Counted from the first letter of the stretch, positions 50,251-60,589 are shown. The stretch: DNA of 64,000 nucleotides from Mycolicibacterium porcinum (GCA_002086835.1 MVIG01000001.1:62001-126000), one strand, 5' to 3'. The notes: generated from the sequence alone by a model not told the origin. Numbers and translations are program-made.

Positions 50251-51501
50251 ATGATGCCGAATCCGTCCGCCACGTACGGCGTGCACTCCGAGGTCGGAAA
50301 GCTGCGCAAGGTACTGGTCTGCTCGCCAGGTCTGGCCCACGAACGGCTCACCCCCACGAACTGTGACGACCTCCTGTTCGACGACGTGTTGTGGGTGCAG
50401 AACGCGCGGCGCGATCACTTCGACTTCATGGACAAGATGCGCGACCGCGGGGTGGAGGTCGTCGAGCTGCACAACCTGCTCACCGAGACGATCGAGATTC
50501 CCGAGGCCAAGGCGTGGTTGCTGGATCGCAAGATCGTGGCCAACGAGGTGGGCGTCGGGCTGGTCGACGACACTCGCGGATTCCTGGACTCTCTCCCGGA
50601 GCGGCGGCTCACCGAGTTCCTCATCGGCGGCTTGTCCACCCGCGATCTGCCCGCCGAGGTTCGTTCGGGGTACCTGGCGCTGGCCCGCGAGGACACCGGT
50701 GTCAACGAATATCTGATGCCGCCGCTGCCCAACACGCTGTACACCCGCGACACCACCTGCTGGATCTACGGCGGGCTCACGCTCAACCCGCTGTTCTGGC
50801 CGGCCCGCCATGACGAAACCCTGCTGATGAAGGCGATCTATCAGTTCCATCCCGACTACGTGGGATCGACGGTGTGGTGGGGCGACCCGGAAAAGTCGTG
50901 GGGCCAAGCCACTCTCGAGGGTGGTGACGTGCTGATCCCCGGCAACGGAGTGGTGCTGATCGGGATGAGCGAACGCTCGTCCCGGCAGGCCATCACCCAG
51001 GTGGCCGCCGAACTGTTCGCCAGCGGCGCCGCCGAGAAGGTGATCGTCGCCGGTATGCCCAAGCTACGTTCCGCCATGCACCTGGACACGGTGTTCACGT
51101 TCGCCGACCGCGATGTGGTGACCATCTATCCGGAGATCGTCGACAACATCGTCGCGTTCACCCTGCTGCCCAGTGATACCGAGCCGGGCGTCGAGGTGGT
51201 GCCGGAATCCAAACCGTTCATCGAGGTGGTGGCCGCTGCGTTGGAGCTGCCGAAGCTTCGCGTCGTCGAGACTGGCGGCACCGCCTACGACTCGGAGCGT
51301 CAGCAGTGGGACAGCGGCAACAACCTGGTCGCCGTCGAACCCGGGGTGGTGTTCGCCTACGACCGGAACACCCACACCAACTCTCTGCTGCGCAAGGCCG
51401 GCGTAGAGGTGATCACGATCGTCGGTGCCGAGCTGGGCCGCGGCCGCGGTGGCGGGCACTGCATGACCTGCCCGATCGTCCGCGATCCCATTCAGTGGTA
51501 G
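50251..51501 (+). CDS. arcA: Arginine deiminase
   Basis: 416 residues from the ATG at 50251 (the next codon is also ATG and better spaced from AAAGGAAG). It hydrolyses L-arginine to citrulline and ammonia. Guanidino-modifying fold marks: N-terminal [87 protein letters not shown] and catalytic [14 protein letters not shown] with Cys404. Partner of the adjacent antiporter. Carbamate kinase and ornithine carbamoyltransferase are not nearby, so the classical energy-yielding pathway is not encoded here. Confidence 0.95.
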   Translation: MMPNPSATYGVHSEVGKLRKVLVCSPGLAHERLTPTNCDDLLFDDVLWVQNARRDHFDFMDKMRDRGVEVVELHNLLTETIEIPEAKAWLLDRKIVANEVGVGLVDDTRGFLDSLPERRLTEFLIGGLSTRDLPAEVRSGYLALAREDTGVNEYLMPPLPNTLYTRDTTCWIYGGLTLNPLFWPARHDETLLMKAIYQFHPDYVGSTVWWGDPEKSWGQATLEGGDVLIPGNGVVLIGMSERSSRQAITQVAAELFASGAAEKVIVAGMPKLRSAMHLDTVFTFADRDVVTIYPEIVDNIVAFTLLPSDTEPGVEVVPESKPFIEVVAAALELPKLRVVETGGTAYDSERQQWDSGNNLVAVEPGVVFAYDRNTHTNSLLRKAGVEVITIVGAELGRGRGGGHCMTCPIVRDPIQW

Positions 51502-51554
51502 GAGTTCAGGAACACGTTCTACTTCTGCTGTTAGCCTGTGGCCAGACTCACTGA

Positions 51555-52421
<867 letters not shown>

Positions 52422-52433
52422 TCTCCCGCGGAC

Positions 52434-53315
52434 TCAGCCCGGGAGGACGAGAACGGGAACCGGGCTGTGCCGCAGGATCTTTGATCCGTGTGAGCCCAGG
52501 AAGACCCGCGCCACGGCGCTACCCGGCGAGGTCCCGATCGCCAGGATCTCGCCGTCGAGCCAGTCGACGGCGTCGAGGGCCTCGCTCCAGTCGTTGCCGG
52601 TGACGACCTGGAGTTCCACGTCGTCGCCGATGACCCTGTCGTCCTTCAACCGGGTCATCGCCTGCTGGGCTTGTTTCGCCCACTCCTGCAGGATCGCGTC
52701 CTCGGCGTGCAGCCCGACGGTCGGTGGGTACATGTTGCGGCCCCGGACCGCGAAAGTGACCATGCGCATGGGTGTTTCGAGACGCCGGCTCAGGTCGGTC
52801 ACCCGCTGGACGACGGAAACCGCTTCGGGGGTGCCCGGGTAGGCGAATGTGATGCGGGCCACCGCACCGGATTTCGGCCGCCGGTAGCCGCGGGGGCTGA
52901 TCGCCAGTGGGACCGGGCAGGAGTGCAGCAGTCGATCCGCGGTCGAGCCCACCACCACCTGGCCCAACCGGCCCTCTGATGCCGAGCCGAGGATGAGCAG
53001 CTCGGCATCGAGTTCGGCGACCGCCTCCAACAGACCGCCGGACACCGACCGGTGTGCGAATTTATGGAAGCTGACGTCGAGGCGGTCGTCGAGCGCGGCC
53101 ACGTGCTGGCGTGCCTGCTCGGCCGAGGACGCCGCCAACTGGGCTGCGTACTCGGCATATTCGGCGTCGACGCGGGCCGGCGACGGCGTCAGCCACGGCC
53201 GGGGGACTACGGTGGCCACCGCCAGCGAGGTGTCGAGGGTGCGGGCCGCCCCGACGGCGAGGTGCAGTGCCGACGCCCCGCCCTTGCCCGCGAGGTACCC
53301 GACCACGACGGTCAT
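52434..53315 (-). CDS. Universal stress protein, two UspA domains
   Basis: 293 residues. Two USP domains: residues 1-140 (TVVVGYLAGKGGASALHLAVGAARTLDTSLAVATVVP ... LLILGSASEGRLGQVVVGSTADRLLHSCPVPLAISPRG) and about 150-290 (ARITFAYPGTPEAVSVVQRVTDLSRRLETPMRMVTFAV ... ILAIGTSPGSAVARVFLGSHGSKILRHSPVPVLVLPG). Both end in the ATP-binding type GSx(n)G-S pattern. The start ATG overlaps the transporter stop (ATGA), so it is cotranscribed with the cationic amino-acid transporter and may modulate it, as seen for some transporter-linked USPs. Confidence 0.9.
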   Translation of the reverse strand: MTVVVGYLAGKGGASALHLAVGAARTLDTSLAVATVVPRPWLTPSPARVDAEYAEYAAQLAASSAEQARQHVAALDDRLDVSFHKFAHRSVSGGLLEAVAELDAELLILGSASEGRLGQVVVGSTADRLLHSCPVPLAISPRGYRRPKSGAVARITFAYPGTPEAVSVVQRVTDLSRRLETPMRMVTFAVRGRNMYPPTVGLHAEDAILQEWAKQAQQAMTRLKDDRVIGDDVELQVVTGNDWSEALDAVDWLDGEILAIGTSPGSAVARVFLGSHGSKILRHSPVPVLVLPG

Positions 53316-54820
53316 CGGTTCTCCTCGGCTCCCGGGGTGGTCATCACGTCGTCTTCGCCGGCGGCCGGCCCGGGGATGTACCCGTCGCCGCCGTCGTTGA
53401 GGGCGCTGTGATGCCGGCTCCACAACAGGTAGAAGGCCAGGACGAGGGCGACCCAGATGCTGAACCACAGCCAGGTGATGTGCGGCAGACCCCAGAGCAC
53501 GAACCCACAGGCCAGAACGGACAGGATCGGTGTCACTGGGTAGCCGGGCACCTTGAACGACCGCGGCAGGTCGGGCTCGCGCACCCGCAGGATGATCACG
53601 CCGATCGACACCACGATGAACGCCACCAGGGTTCCGATCGAGACCAGATCCCACAGATAGTCCAGTGGCACGAAGCCGGCCAGGGTGCCGGTGACCGCCG
53701 CGACGACGATGGTGTTGTTCACCGGAGTCATGGTGCGCGGGTTGACTTTTGCGAACATGGGCGGCAGCAGGCCGTCGCGCCCCATGGCAAACAGGATGCG
53801 GGTCTGGCCGTACATCACCACCAGGGTCACCGAGAAGATCGAGATCACCGCGCCGAATGCGAGGATGCTGCTGGCCCAGGTCTGCCCGTGCAGGATGTTG
53901 GTGAGCATCACCGACAACCCGGCTTCGGACTGTTCGTCGGAACCGAACTCGTCGGCGGACTGGGTTCCGAGCCCGGCGAATGCGACCAGGATGTAGATGC
54001 TGGTGACGACCACGAGCGCCCCGAGGATCGCCCGCGGCATGGTCTTCTGCGGGTTCTTCACCTCGTCGCCCGCGGTGGAGACCGCGTCCAGGCCGATGAA
54101 CGTGAAGAAGATGGTGCTGGCGGCCGCGGTGATCCCGGCGAAGCCCTTGTCCCAGAATCCGGCGAAATGGTCCGTGGTGAATGCGGTGAACGCGATGGCC
54201 ACGAACATGGCGAGCACCGCGAGTTTGAGGATCACCATGACGGTGTTGACCGCCGCGGACTCGCTGGCGCCGCGGATCAGCAGCAGCGCGCACATGATGA
54301 TCAGGACCGTGGCAGGCAGGTTGATCAGGCCGGGGTTGTCCCCCCACGGGGCCGCCGACAATGCGTGCGGCAGACGCCATCCGAACCAGTTTTCCAGCAG
54401 CTGATTGAGGTAGCCGCTCCAGCCGATCGCGGTGGCAGACATGGACACGCCGTACTCCAGCAGCAGGCAGGCCGCGACGCCCATGGCGATGAATTCGCCC
54501 ATCGTGGTGTAGGCGTAGGAATAGGTGGACCCTGAAACAGGCACGGCTGCAGCCATTTCCGCGTAGCAGATCGCCGACAGCCCGGCGGCGACACCGGCCA
54601 CCACGAACGACACGAGCACTGCCGGACCGGCTTTGGGGACGGCCTGCTGCAGCACGATGAAGATACCGGTGCCGACCGTGGCTCCGACGCCGAACAGGGT
54701 GAGCTGGAACGTGCCGATACTTCGTCTCAGGTGATCGGACGCGCCGTGGGCGACGGGAGCTCCGATGACCGGCCTTCGCCGTAGCATCTGGCTGGTCAGG
54801 TTGTTGGCTGGGGTGGACAT
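53312..54820 (-). CDS. Cationic amino acid transporter, APC family (RocE-like)
   Basis: 502 residues with about 12-14 transmembrane helices. APC fold: GTFQLTLFGVGATVGTGIFIVLQQAVPKAGPA (helix 1), AAAVPVSGSTYSYAYTTMGEF (helix 3), AASTIFFTFIGLDAVSTAGDEVKNPQKTMP (helix 6) and YLWDLVSIGTLVAFIVVSIGV. The layout fits the CAT subfamily for arginine, lysine and ornithine. It is downstream of rocD by 27 bases in the operon ddaH-rocD-permease-usp, which supports import of arginine or methylarginine. Confidence 0.88.
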   Translation of the reverse strand: MSTPANNLTSQMLRRRPVIGAPVAHGASDHLRRSIGTFQLTLFGVGATVGTGIFIVLQQAVPKAGPAVLVSFVVAGVAAGLSAICYAEMAAAVPVSGSTYSYAYTTMGEFIAMGVAACLLLEYGVSMSATAIGWSGYLNQLLENWFGWRLPHALSAAPWGDNPGLINLPATVLIIMCALLLIRGASESAAVNTVMVILKLAVLAMFVAIAFTAFTTDHFAGFWDKGFAGITAAASTIFFTFIGLDAVSTAGDEVKNPQKTMPRAILGALVVVTSIYILVAFAGLGTQSADEFGSDEQSEAGLSVMLTNILHGQTWASSILAFGAVISIFSVTLVVMYGQTRILFAMGRDGLLPPMFAKVNPRTMTPVNNTIVVAAVTGTLAGFVPLDYLWDLVSIGTLVAFIVVSIGVIILRVREPDLPRSFKVPGYPVTPILSVLACGFVLWGLPHITWLWFSIWVALVLAFYLLWSRHHSALNDGGDGYIPGPAAGEDDVMTTPGAEENR

Positions 54821-54847
54821 GGTGTCTCCTTGCTGCCGGTCAACCGA

Positions 54848-56098
54848 TTATCGGCGCGCCTCGGTCAGGGTGTCAGCGAATTGGTCAACAGCCCAGTCGA
54901 GCTCGTCGGCGGTCACCACCAGGGGTGGGGCGAACCGCAGGGTCGAGCCGTGGGTGTCCTTCACGAGCACGCCGCGTTCGGCCAGTGCCAGCCCGAACTG
55001 CTTGCCGGTGCCCAGATCCGGGTCGATGTCCACCCCGGCCCACAGGCCCATGCCGCGCACGGCGGTGACTCCGTGCCCGATCAGCCCGGTGAGCCGCCTG
55101 TGCAGGTGCTGTCCGAGTTCGGTTGACCGGCGCTGGAATTCGCCACGGCGCAGCATGCCGACCACCGTGGTGCCGATGGCGGCGGCCAGCGGGTTGCCGC
55201 CGAAGGTGGAACCGTGCTCGCCGGGGTGCAGCACGCCGAGGATGTCCCGGTCGGCCACGATCGCGGACAGCGGTACCACGCCGCCGCCCAGGGCCTTGCC
55301 TAGCAGATACACGTCGGGAACCACGTCCCAGTGGTCGCAGGCGAAGGTTCGCCCGGTGCGGGCCAGGCCGGACTGGATCTCGTCGGCGATCATCAGCACG
55401 TTGTTGCGGCTACAGATGTCGCGGACCCCGGGCAGGTAGTCGGCGGGTGGAACGATGATGCCGGCCTCGCCCTGGATGGGCTCGATCAGCACGGCGGCGG
55501 TGTTCGCGTCGATCGCCGCGCCGAGCGCTCGATGGTCGCCGAACGGCACCGAGCGGAATCCCGGCGTGTACGGACCGAAACCGCGGCGCGCGGTGTCGTC
55601 GTCGGAGAAGCTGATGATCGTGGTGGTACGTCCGTGGAAGTTGTTGTGCGCCACCACGATGTTGGATTCACCTGCGGGCACGCCCTTGACGTCGGTAGCC
55701 CATTTGCGGGCCACCTTGATACCGCTCTCCACGGCTTCGGCGCCGCTGTTCATCGGCAGCACCATGTCCTTGCCGCATAGTCCGGCCAAAGCCTCGGCGA
55801 ACGGCCCGAGGCGGTCGGAATGGAAGGCGCGGCTCACCAGGGTCAGCTGGTCCAGCTGTTCGTGTGCGGCGGCGGTGATCTCGGGATGGCGGTGGCCGAA
55901 GTTGACGGCTGAGTAGGCGGCCAGGCAATCGAGATAGCGCCGGCCGCTCACATCGGTGATCCAGGCGCCCTCGGCGCTGTGTGCGACCACCGGCAGCGGT
56001 GAGTAGTTGTGGGCGACAAAGCGATCGTCGCGCGCGATCGCCGCGGCGGTCACAGAATCCGGGGTGGCCTGATTGTCCACACTGTCCAGCATGGTCAT
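54848..56098 (-). CDS. rocD: Ornithine aminotransferase
   Basis: 416 residues from the ATG at 56098, which overlaps the ddaH stop (ATGA); an ATG two codons later is also possible. PLP class III aminotransferase that converts ornithine and 2-oxoglutarate to glutamate semialdehyde and glutamate. Marks: NSGAEAVESGIKVARKW, HNNFHGRTTTIISFSDD, EPIQGEAGIIVPPADYL, ADEIQSGLARTGRTFACDHWDVVPD and PLP-binding Lys268 (YLLGKALGGG). Complete length and active-site residues. It processes ornithine into proline or glutamate. Confidence 0.94.
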   Translation of the reverse strand: MTMLDSVDNQATPDSVTAAAIARDDRFVAHNYSPLPVVAHSAEGAWITDVSGRRYLDCLAAYSAVNFGHRHPEITAAAHEQLDQLTLVSRAFHSDRLGPFAEALAGLCGKDMVLPMNSGAEAVESGIKVARKWATDVKGVPAGESNIVVAHNNFHGRTTTIISFSDDDTARRGFGPYTPGFRSVPFGDHRALGAAIDANTAAVLIEPIQGEAGIIVPPADYLPGVRDICSRNNVLMIADEIQSGLARTGRTFACDHWDVVPDVYLLGKALGGGVVPLSAIVADRDILGVLHPGEHGSTFGGNPLAAAIGTTVVGMLRRGEFQRRSTELGQHLHRRLTGLIGHGVTAVRGMGLWAGVDIDPDLGTGKQFGLALAERGVLVKDTHGSTLRFAPPLVVTADELDWAVDQFADTLTEARR

Positions 56099-56964
56099 GG
56101 GTGCAGCTCCAGGGTGCAGCATTTGACGGATCCGCCGCCTTTGAGAAGCTCGGACAGATCGACACCGATCGGTTCGAATCCGGCTCGGCGCAGCTGTGCG
56201 GCGAATCCGGTGGCAGCCGCGGGCATCACGACGTGGCGGCCGTCGGACACCACGTTGAGGCCGAGGACATATGCGTCTGCCGATCCCACTTCGATGGCGG
56301 CGCTGAAGAGTTCGGTCAAGCGCTTGCGGGCATCGTCGCTGAAGGCCGGGCGATAGTAGGCGATCGTGGAATCGTCGAGCACGGCCAGCGCCGTGTCGAG
56401 GTGATAGAAGCGCGGGTCGACGAGTTCCAGGCTGGTGACGCCGAGCCCGGTGATCGCCGCGATCTCGTCATGGGCACGTCTGTCGGTGCGAAAACCATAT
56501 CCGGCCAACAGGTTCGACCCGACGAGCAGCAGGTCGCCCTGGCCTTCGTTGACGTGTTCAGTGCGCACCGGGCGATACCCGGCTGCGGCCATCCATTCGG
56601 CGTAGGCGTCGGCCTCGCCCGCGCGCTGCGGGTAGGCGAATCGGGCCACCACAGCGGTGTCCCCGACCAGGAAGCCGCCGTTGGCGGCATAGACCATGTC
56701 GGGCAGGCCGGTGCGCGGTGCCACCAGGTCGACGGTGTGGCCGAGGTCGGCGTACACCCGCCGCAGTGTGTCCCACTGGGTCAGGGCGAGCGCGGTGTCC
56801 ACGGGAGTGGCGGTGTCCATCCACGGATTGATGGCGTATTCGACGGTGAAGTACTCGGGGGCGGTCATGGCGTAGTGGCGGGTCGTCGCGGTCCGCGCGG
56901 GTGGAGCTACCGCTCCGCCGGCTTCAGGCACGGTGCCGTGCACGACTTCGTCGAAAATCGTCAT
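56095..56964 (-). CDS. ddaH: Dimethylarginine dimethylaminohydrolase (DDAH)
   Basis: 289 residues from the ATG at 56964. DDAH, of the same guanidino-modifying superfamily as arginine deiminase, hydrolyses methylated arginine to citrulline and methylamines. Blocks: TAPEYFTVEYAINPWMD, VYAANGGFLVGDTAVVARF, EGQGDLLLVGSNLLAGYGFRTD, DPRFYHLDTALAVLDD (catalytic His), and GGGSVKCCTLEL near the C-terminus with the nucleophile Cys282. Some bacterial homologues also accept arginine itself or act as ornithine-forming hydrolases. First gene of the rocD operon, divergent from an AsnC regulator. Confidence 0.9.
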   Translation of the reverse strand: MTIFDEVVHGTVPEAGGAVAPPARTATTRHYAMTAPEYFTVEYAINPWMDTATPVDTALALTQWDTLRRVYADLGHTVDLVAPRTGLPDMVYAANGGFLVGDTAVVARFAYPQRAGEADAYAEWMAAAGYRPVRTEHVNEGQGDLLLVGSNLLAGYGFRTDRRAHDEIAAITGLGVTSLELVDPRFYHLDTALAVLDDSTIAYYRPAFSDDARKRLTELFSAAIEVGSADAYVLGLNVVSDGRHVVMPAAATGFAAQLRRAGFEPIGVDLSELLKGGGSVKCCTLELHP

Positions 56965-56990
56965 GAATCGACGATATGAAGTGCCCCTGG

Positions 56991-57068
56991 CGCAATCAAT
57001 CGCATCTTGTTGCGTGATATCCAGAGATATATTGCAGAAATCGAGTGTTGTCGGCAGTTTGTTGCGTG
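56991..57068. promoter_or_regulatory. Repeated AsnC/Lrp-type sites between ddaH and its regulator
   Basis: TTGTTGCGTG occurs at 57007-57016 and again at 57059-57068, exactly 52 bases (about five helical turns) apart, and CGCAATCAA at 56991-56999 is an inverted near-copy. Regular spacing on the same DNA face is typical of Lrp/AsnC octamer binding. The second copy overlaps the ribosome binding site of the regulator. Confidence 0.6.
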
Positions 57069-57077
57069 GAGGTCGAT

Positions 57078-57524
57078 GTGGAGCGTCTGGACGACACCGA
57101 CGGCCGGATTCTGGCCGCGCTCACCGAGAACGCGAGGGCGACTTTCGCCGAGATCGGGCAGCGGGTGAACCTGTCGGCGCCCGCGGTCAAGAGGCGCGTG
57201 GACCGCATGGTCGCCGAGGGGGTGATCCGAGGCTTCACCACGGTGATCGACCGCAACGTCCTCGGCTGGCGCACCGAGGCGTACGTGCAGGTGTTCTGCC
57301 AGGGCACCATCGCCCCGGATCAATTGCGCGCAGCGTGGATCGACATCCCCGAGGTGGTCAGCGCGGCAACGGTGACCGGCACTGCCGACGCCATCCTGCA
57401 CGTGCTGGCGCGCGACATGCGCCACCTCGAAGAAGCCCTGGAACGTATCCGCTCGACGGCTCGGATCGAACGCAGCGAGAGCATCGTGGTGCTCACCAAT
57501 GTCATCGAGCGGGGCCAGCCGTGA
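57078..57524 (+). CDS. Lrp/AsnC-family transcriptional regulator
   Basis: 148 residues from the GTG at 57078, which has GGAGG 5 bases upstream; open frame extends 11 codons further. Helix-turn-helix LDDTDGRILAALTENARATFAEIGQRVNLSAPAVKRRVDRMVAEGVIRGFTTVID (about 4-58), then the RAM ligand-binding domain (VSAATVTGTADAILHVLARDMRHLEEALERI). Likely senses an amino acid, arginine or ornithine by context, and activates or represses the divergent ddaH-rocD operon. Two direct repeats in the shared spacer are its probable sites. Confidence 0.92.
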   Translation: MERLDDTDGRILAALTENARATFAEIGQRVNLSAPAVKRRVDRMVAEGVIRGFTTVIDRNVLGWRTEAYVQVFCQGTIAPDQLRAAWIDIPEVVSAATVTGTADAILHVLARDMRHLEEALERIRSTARIERSESIVVLTNVIERGQP

Positions 57525-57594
57525 CGTACCTCATTAGCCTGCGCAAACGTAGGGTGCGCTACAACGATTTACTCCGATCGTGTAAAAACCCCAC

Positions 57595-58782
57595 GTGACT
57601 ACTTCAACGGGATCAGCGGCGGGCATCGTCATCGTCGGCGGTGGCTTGGCTGCGGCCCGGACGGCCGAACAGTTGCGTCGGTCGGAGTACGCCGGGCCCA
57701 TCACCATCGTCAGCGACGAGGACCATCTGCCCTACGATCGGCCGCCGCTGTCCAAGGAAGTGCTGCGCGCCGAGACCGATGACGTCACGCTCAAGCCGGC
57801 CGAGTTCTACAGCGAGAACGACATCACGCTGCGGCTCGGCTCCGCCGCGCAGTCTGTGGACACCGCGGCCAAGACCTTGAGACTGGCCGACGGCAGCGAC
57901 GTGGCCTACGACGAGCTCGTCATCGCCACCGGGCTGGTACCCAAGCGGATTCGGTCCTTCGGTGATCTGGCCGGCATCCACGTGCTGCGGTCCTACGACG
58001 AGAGCCTGGCCCTGCGTGAGCACGCCGGGAAGGCTCAGCGGGCCGTGGTGGTCGGGGCCGGCTTCATCGGCTGTGAGGTGGCCGCGAGCCTGCGCAAGCT
58101 GGGTGTCGAGGTGGTGCTCGTGGAGCCGCAGCCGACGCCGCTGGCCTCGGTTCTCGGTGAGCAGATCGGGGCGTTGGTGACCCGGTTGCACCAGGCCGAA
58201 GGCGTCGACGTGCGGTGCGGTGTCGGCGTGAGCGAGGTGCGTGGCGCCGACAAGGTCGAGCAGGTCGTGCTGGGTGACGGCACCGAACTCGACGCTGATC
58301 TTGTGGTGGTCGGTATCGGTTCGCACCCGGCGGTCGAGTGGCTCGAGGGCAGCGGTATCGAGCTCGACAACGGTGTGGTGTGCGACGAGGTCGGCCGCTC
58401 CAGTGCCGCGGGCGTGTGGGCCATCGGCGACGTCGCGTCGTGGCGCGATCACGTGGGTGACCAAGCGCGCGTTGAGCATTGGAGCAACGTCGCGGATCAG
58501 GCGCGCGCCATGGTGCCGGCGATCCTGGGCCAGGAGGCCTCGCCCGTCGTGTCCGTGCCGTACTTCTGGAGCGATCAGTACGACGTCAAGATCCAGTGCT
58601 TGGGTGAGCCCGAGGCCGACGACGTCGTGCACGTGGTCGAGGACGACGGGCGCAAGTTCCTGGCCTTCTACGAGCGCGACGGCGTCGTGGTCGGCGTGGT
58701 CGGCGGTGGCATGCCCGGCAAGGTGATGAAGGCCCGCGGCAAGATCGCCGCAGGCGCCCCCATCGCCGACGTCCTGGGCTGA
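57595..58782 (+). CDS. FAD-dependent ferredoxin reductase-type oxidoreductase
   Basis: 395 residues from the GTG at 57595. FAD/NAD-linked reductase of the rubredoxin/ferredoxin reductase family: FAD-binding IVIVGGGLAAARTAEQLRRSEYAG (11-34), NAD-binding AVVVGAGFIGCEVAASLRKLGVEVVLVEPQPTPL (about 150-183) and a second FAD segment AGVWAIGDVASWRD, plus the C-terminal reductase dimer domain. Counterpart of Rv0688. In mycobacteria it lies near mycofactocin genes and may pass electrons to ferredoxin or P450 partners, but no ferredoxin is adjacent here. Confidence 0.9.
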   Translation: MTTSTGSAAGIVIVGGGLAAARTAEQLRRSEYAGPITIVSDEDHLPYDRPPLSKEVLRAETDDVTLKPAEFYSENDITLRLGSAAQSVDTAAKTLRLADGSDVAYDELVIATGLVPKRIRSFGDLAGIHVLRSYDESLALREHAGKAQRAVVVGAGFIGCEVAASLRKLGVEVVLVEPQPTPLASVLGEQIGALVTRLHQAEGVDVRCGVGVSEVRGADKVEQVVLGDGTELDADLVVVGIGSHPAVEWLEGSGIELDNGVVCDEVGRSSAAGVWAIGDVASWRDHVGDQARVEHWSNVADQARAMVPAILGQEASPVVSVPYFWSDQYDVKIQCLGEPEADDVVHVVEDDGRKFLAFYERDGVVVGVVGGGMPGKVMKARGKIAAGAPIADVLG

Positions 58783-58796
58783 CTTTCCAGATCGTT

Positions 58797-60077
58797 CTAG
58801 ATCTGGCCGAGGTAGAACCGGCCGCCCTGGTCGTCGGTGCACTCGGCCATCAACCCGTAGTCCTGCCGTGACGGCTGTTGCAGCACGGTGCCCCCGGCCT
58901 CGACCACGCGGGTGACCGCGGCATCGATATCGGCCACCGTCCACATGGGCACGGTCACGGCCTGCGCGGAGCTACCGGCGACGCCCGACATCGGCTGGCT
59001 GCCCTGCACACCCCAACCGTCGTTGATCCGGCCGGGCTCGAAGCTCCACGACAGCACCCGGCCGTAGAACTCCTTGAATGCCCCCGAGTCGGGCACTTCG
59101 TAGGTGAGGTACGAAAGTTCGCCCGGCCCAGCCCCGTTGAGCTCGGGGCGTGGGACGACACCGGCGGGCTGGAAGACCGCGAATGCGGTGCCGCCCGGAT
59201 CGGTGGCGTCCAGCACGGTGCCGAACTCGAACTCCTGGGTGTCGCCCGGCTCGCCGCCTGCCTCGACGATGGCCTGCCGGGCCCGGTCGAGATCGGTCAC
59301 CGCGTAGCAGCAGAACAGGGTGGGCGTGCCGGGCATCGGATAGATGCCGATGGGCTGGCGGGTGTTGGTGACCTGGCGGGTGGCCGGGTCGAAGGTCCAG
59401 CCCAGCACGTGACCGTAGAAGCGGGCGGCCCGCGCGATATCGGGTGCCCAGACCGAGACGTAGCCGACGTCTCCGTGCTGGATCGGCTCGACAGGGCGGG
59501 ACACCGGGCCGGTGAGCATCCACCGGTGACCCGACGGGTCGATGATCGACGCGTTGCGGGTGCCATAGTTCTCGTACGGTTCGCGCTGCACCTGCGCGCC
59601 GAGGTTTCTCGCCCGTTCCAGCGCGGCGTCGGTGTCGGGGACGTCCAGCATCAGGCTCACCGAATTCTCCTGTGGTGCCGGTGCTTTGAGTCCCAGCTCG
59701 GGGAACTCGTCGGCCAGGTAGAACACCCCGCCGCCGAGGGCCAGTTCGGCATGGCCGATGCGGCCGTCGGCCATCACGATGGGCTCTCCGACCGGCTCGG
59801 CCCCGAGCGCGTCGACATACCAGGCGATGGCGGCGCGGGCGTCGGGCACGGCCAGGTAGGCGATCACCGCCGATCGCGGGGCCGCGGGCACAGCTGTGGG
59901 CTGGTTCAGTTCGGCGATGGCAGTGTCGGTTCCGCTCATGTCAACTCCTTCGGCGTGGGTGGGCAGGGTGAGGGCCGATTCCAGCCGCGCGCGCAGCCGG
60001 GCCGCGAACGCCGGGTCGGGGGAGACGGGGTGGTCCGCGCCGGTCAGCACGGCCAGCGGATCGTGGCTGTTGATCAC
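58797..60077 (-). CDS. Triple VOC (glyoxalase-like) domain protein
   Basis: 426 residues from the GTG at 60077, which overlaps the sigma-factor stop (GTGA). A short N-terminal segment (SHDPLAVLTGADHPVSPDPAFAARLRARLESAL) precedes three VOC domains at about 65-180 (AYLAVPDARAAIAWYVDALGAE), 195-305 (YVSVWAPDIARAARFYGHVLGWTF) and 315-426 (YLTYEVPDSGAFKEFYGRVLSWSF). The first looks like a typical glyoxalase/bleomycin-resistance repeat with SLMLDVPDTDAALERARNLGAQV; the third ends DYGLMAECTDDQGGRFYLGQI. Function unknown. Cotranscription with the ECF sigma suggests a stress or metabolite-sensing role. Confidence 0.86.
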   Translation of the reverse strand: MINSHDPLAVLTGADHPVSPDPAFAARLRARLESALTLPTHAEGVDMSGTDTAIAELNQPTAVPAAPRSAVIAYLAVPDARAAIAWYVDALGAEPVGEPIVMADGRIGHAELALGGGVFYLADEFPELGLKAPAPQENSVSLMLDVPDTDAALERARNLGAQVQREPYENYGTRNASIIDPSGHRWMLTGPVSRPVEPIQHGDVGYVSVWAPDIARAARFYGHVLGWTFDPATRQVTNTRQPIGIYPMPGTPTLFCCYAVTDLDRARQAIVEAGGEPGDTQEFEFGTVLDATDPGGTAFAVFQPAGVVPRPELNGAGPGELSYLTYEVPDSGAFKEFYGRVLSWSFEPGRINDGWGVQGSQPMSGVAGSSAQAVTVPMWTVADIDAAVTRVVEAGGTVLQQPSRQDYGLMAECTDDQGGRFYLGQI

Positions 60078-60589
60078 GACGTCCCTCCCTCCGGTGTCGG
60101 GTACTGGGCTCTGAAGGCGCGGCGGGCCCGTACCAGCAGGGCTTCGGTGGCGTGCACGGTGCGTCCGATCAGCTCGGCGCATTCACCCACCGTGCAGTCG
60201 TCGAGGTAGCGCAGGGCCAGGACCGTGCGGTGTTGTTCGGGCAGCCGGGCCAGAACCGATTCGGCGACAATGCGATCCAGCTCGGCATCCCAGTCGTCGG
60301 CCGGATCCACCGGCTCGGGCAGTTCGGCCACCGGGACGGTGAACCGATCGTGCCGCCTGCGGTAGTGATCGGCGAGTTTGTGCCTGGCCACCCCGATCAA
60401 CCATGGCACCGAGATCGTCGGCGGGGACGGTCTGCGGGCCGCATCCATTGCAGCCAGGAACGTCTCCGACGTCAGGTCCTCGGCCGTTCCGCGGTCACCG
60501 CAGCGTCGTACGAAGTAGCCGTACACCACTGGCAGGGCCTCGTCGTAGCACCTCAGCAGTACCCGCGGAGCGTCAGTTTCGGCGCTCAC
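60074..60589 (-). CDS. ECF-family RNA polymerase sigma factor
   Basis: 171 residues from the GTG at 60589. Region 2 (LPVVYGYFVRRCGDRGTAEDLTSETFLAAMDAARR ... VPWLIGVARHKLADHYRRRHD, about 18-80) and region 4 (LPEQHRTVLALRYLDDCTVGECAELIGRTVHATEALLVRARRAFRAQY, about 117-164) are complete, with no extension. No anti-sigma gene is adjacent; instead the triple-VOC gene is translationally coupled downstream, possibly as a regulator or target. Confidence 0.9.
   Translation of the reverse strand: MSAETDAPRVLLRCYDEALPVVYGYFVRRCGDRGTAEDLTSETFLAAMDAARRPSPPTISVPWLIGVARHKLADHYRRRHDRFTVPVAELPEPVDPADDWDAELDRIVAESVLARLPEQHRTVLALRYLDDCTVGECAELIGRTVHATEALLVRARRAFRAQYPTPEGGTS

Noticed and set aside
56259..56277. 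Match in ddaH to the arm of the 30.6-kb hairpin (GACATATGCGTCTGC)
   Set aside because: It lies within well-conserved coding sequence for a normal DDAH segment and has no inverted partner, so it is taken as chance.
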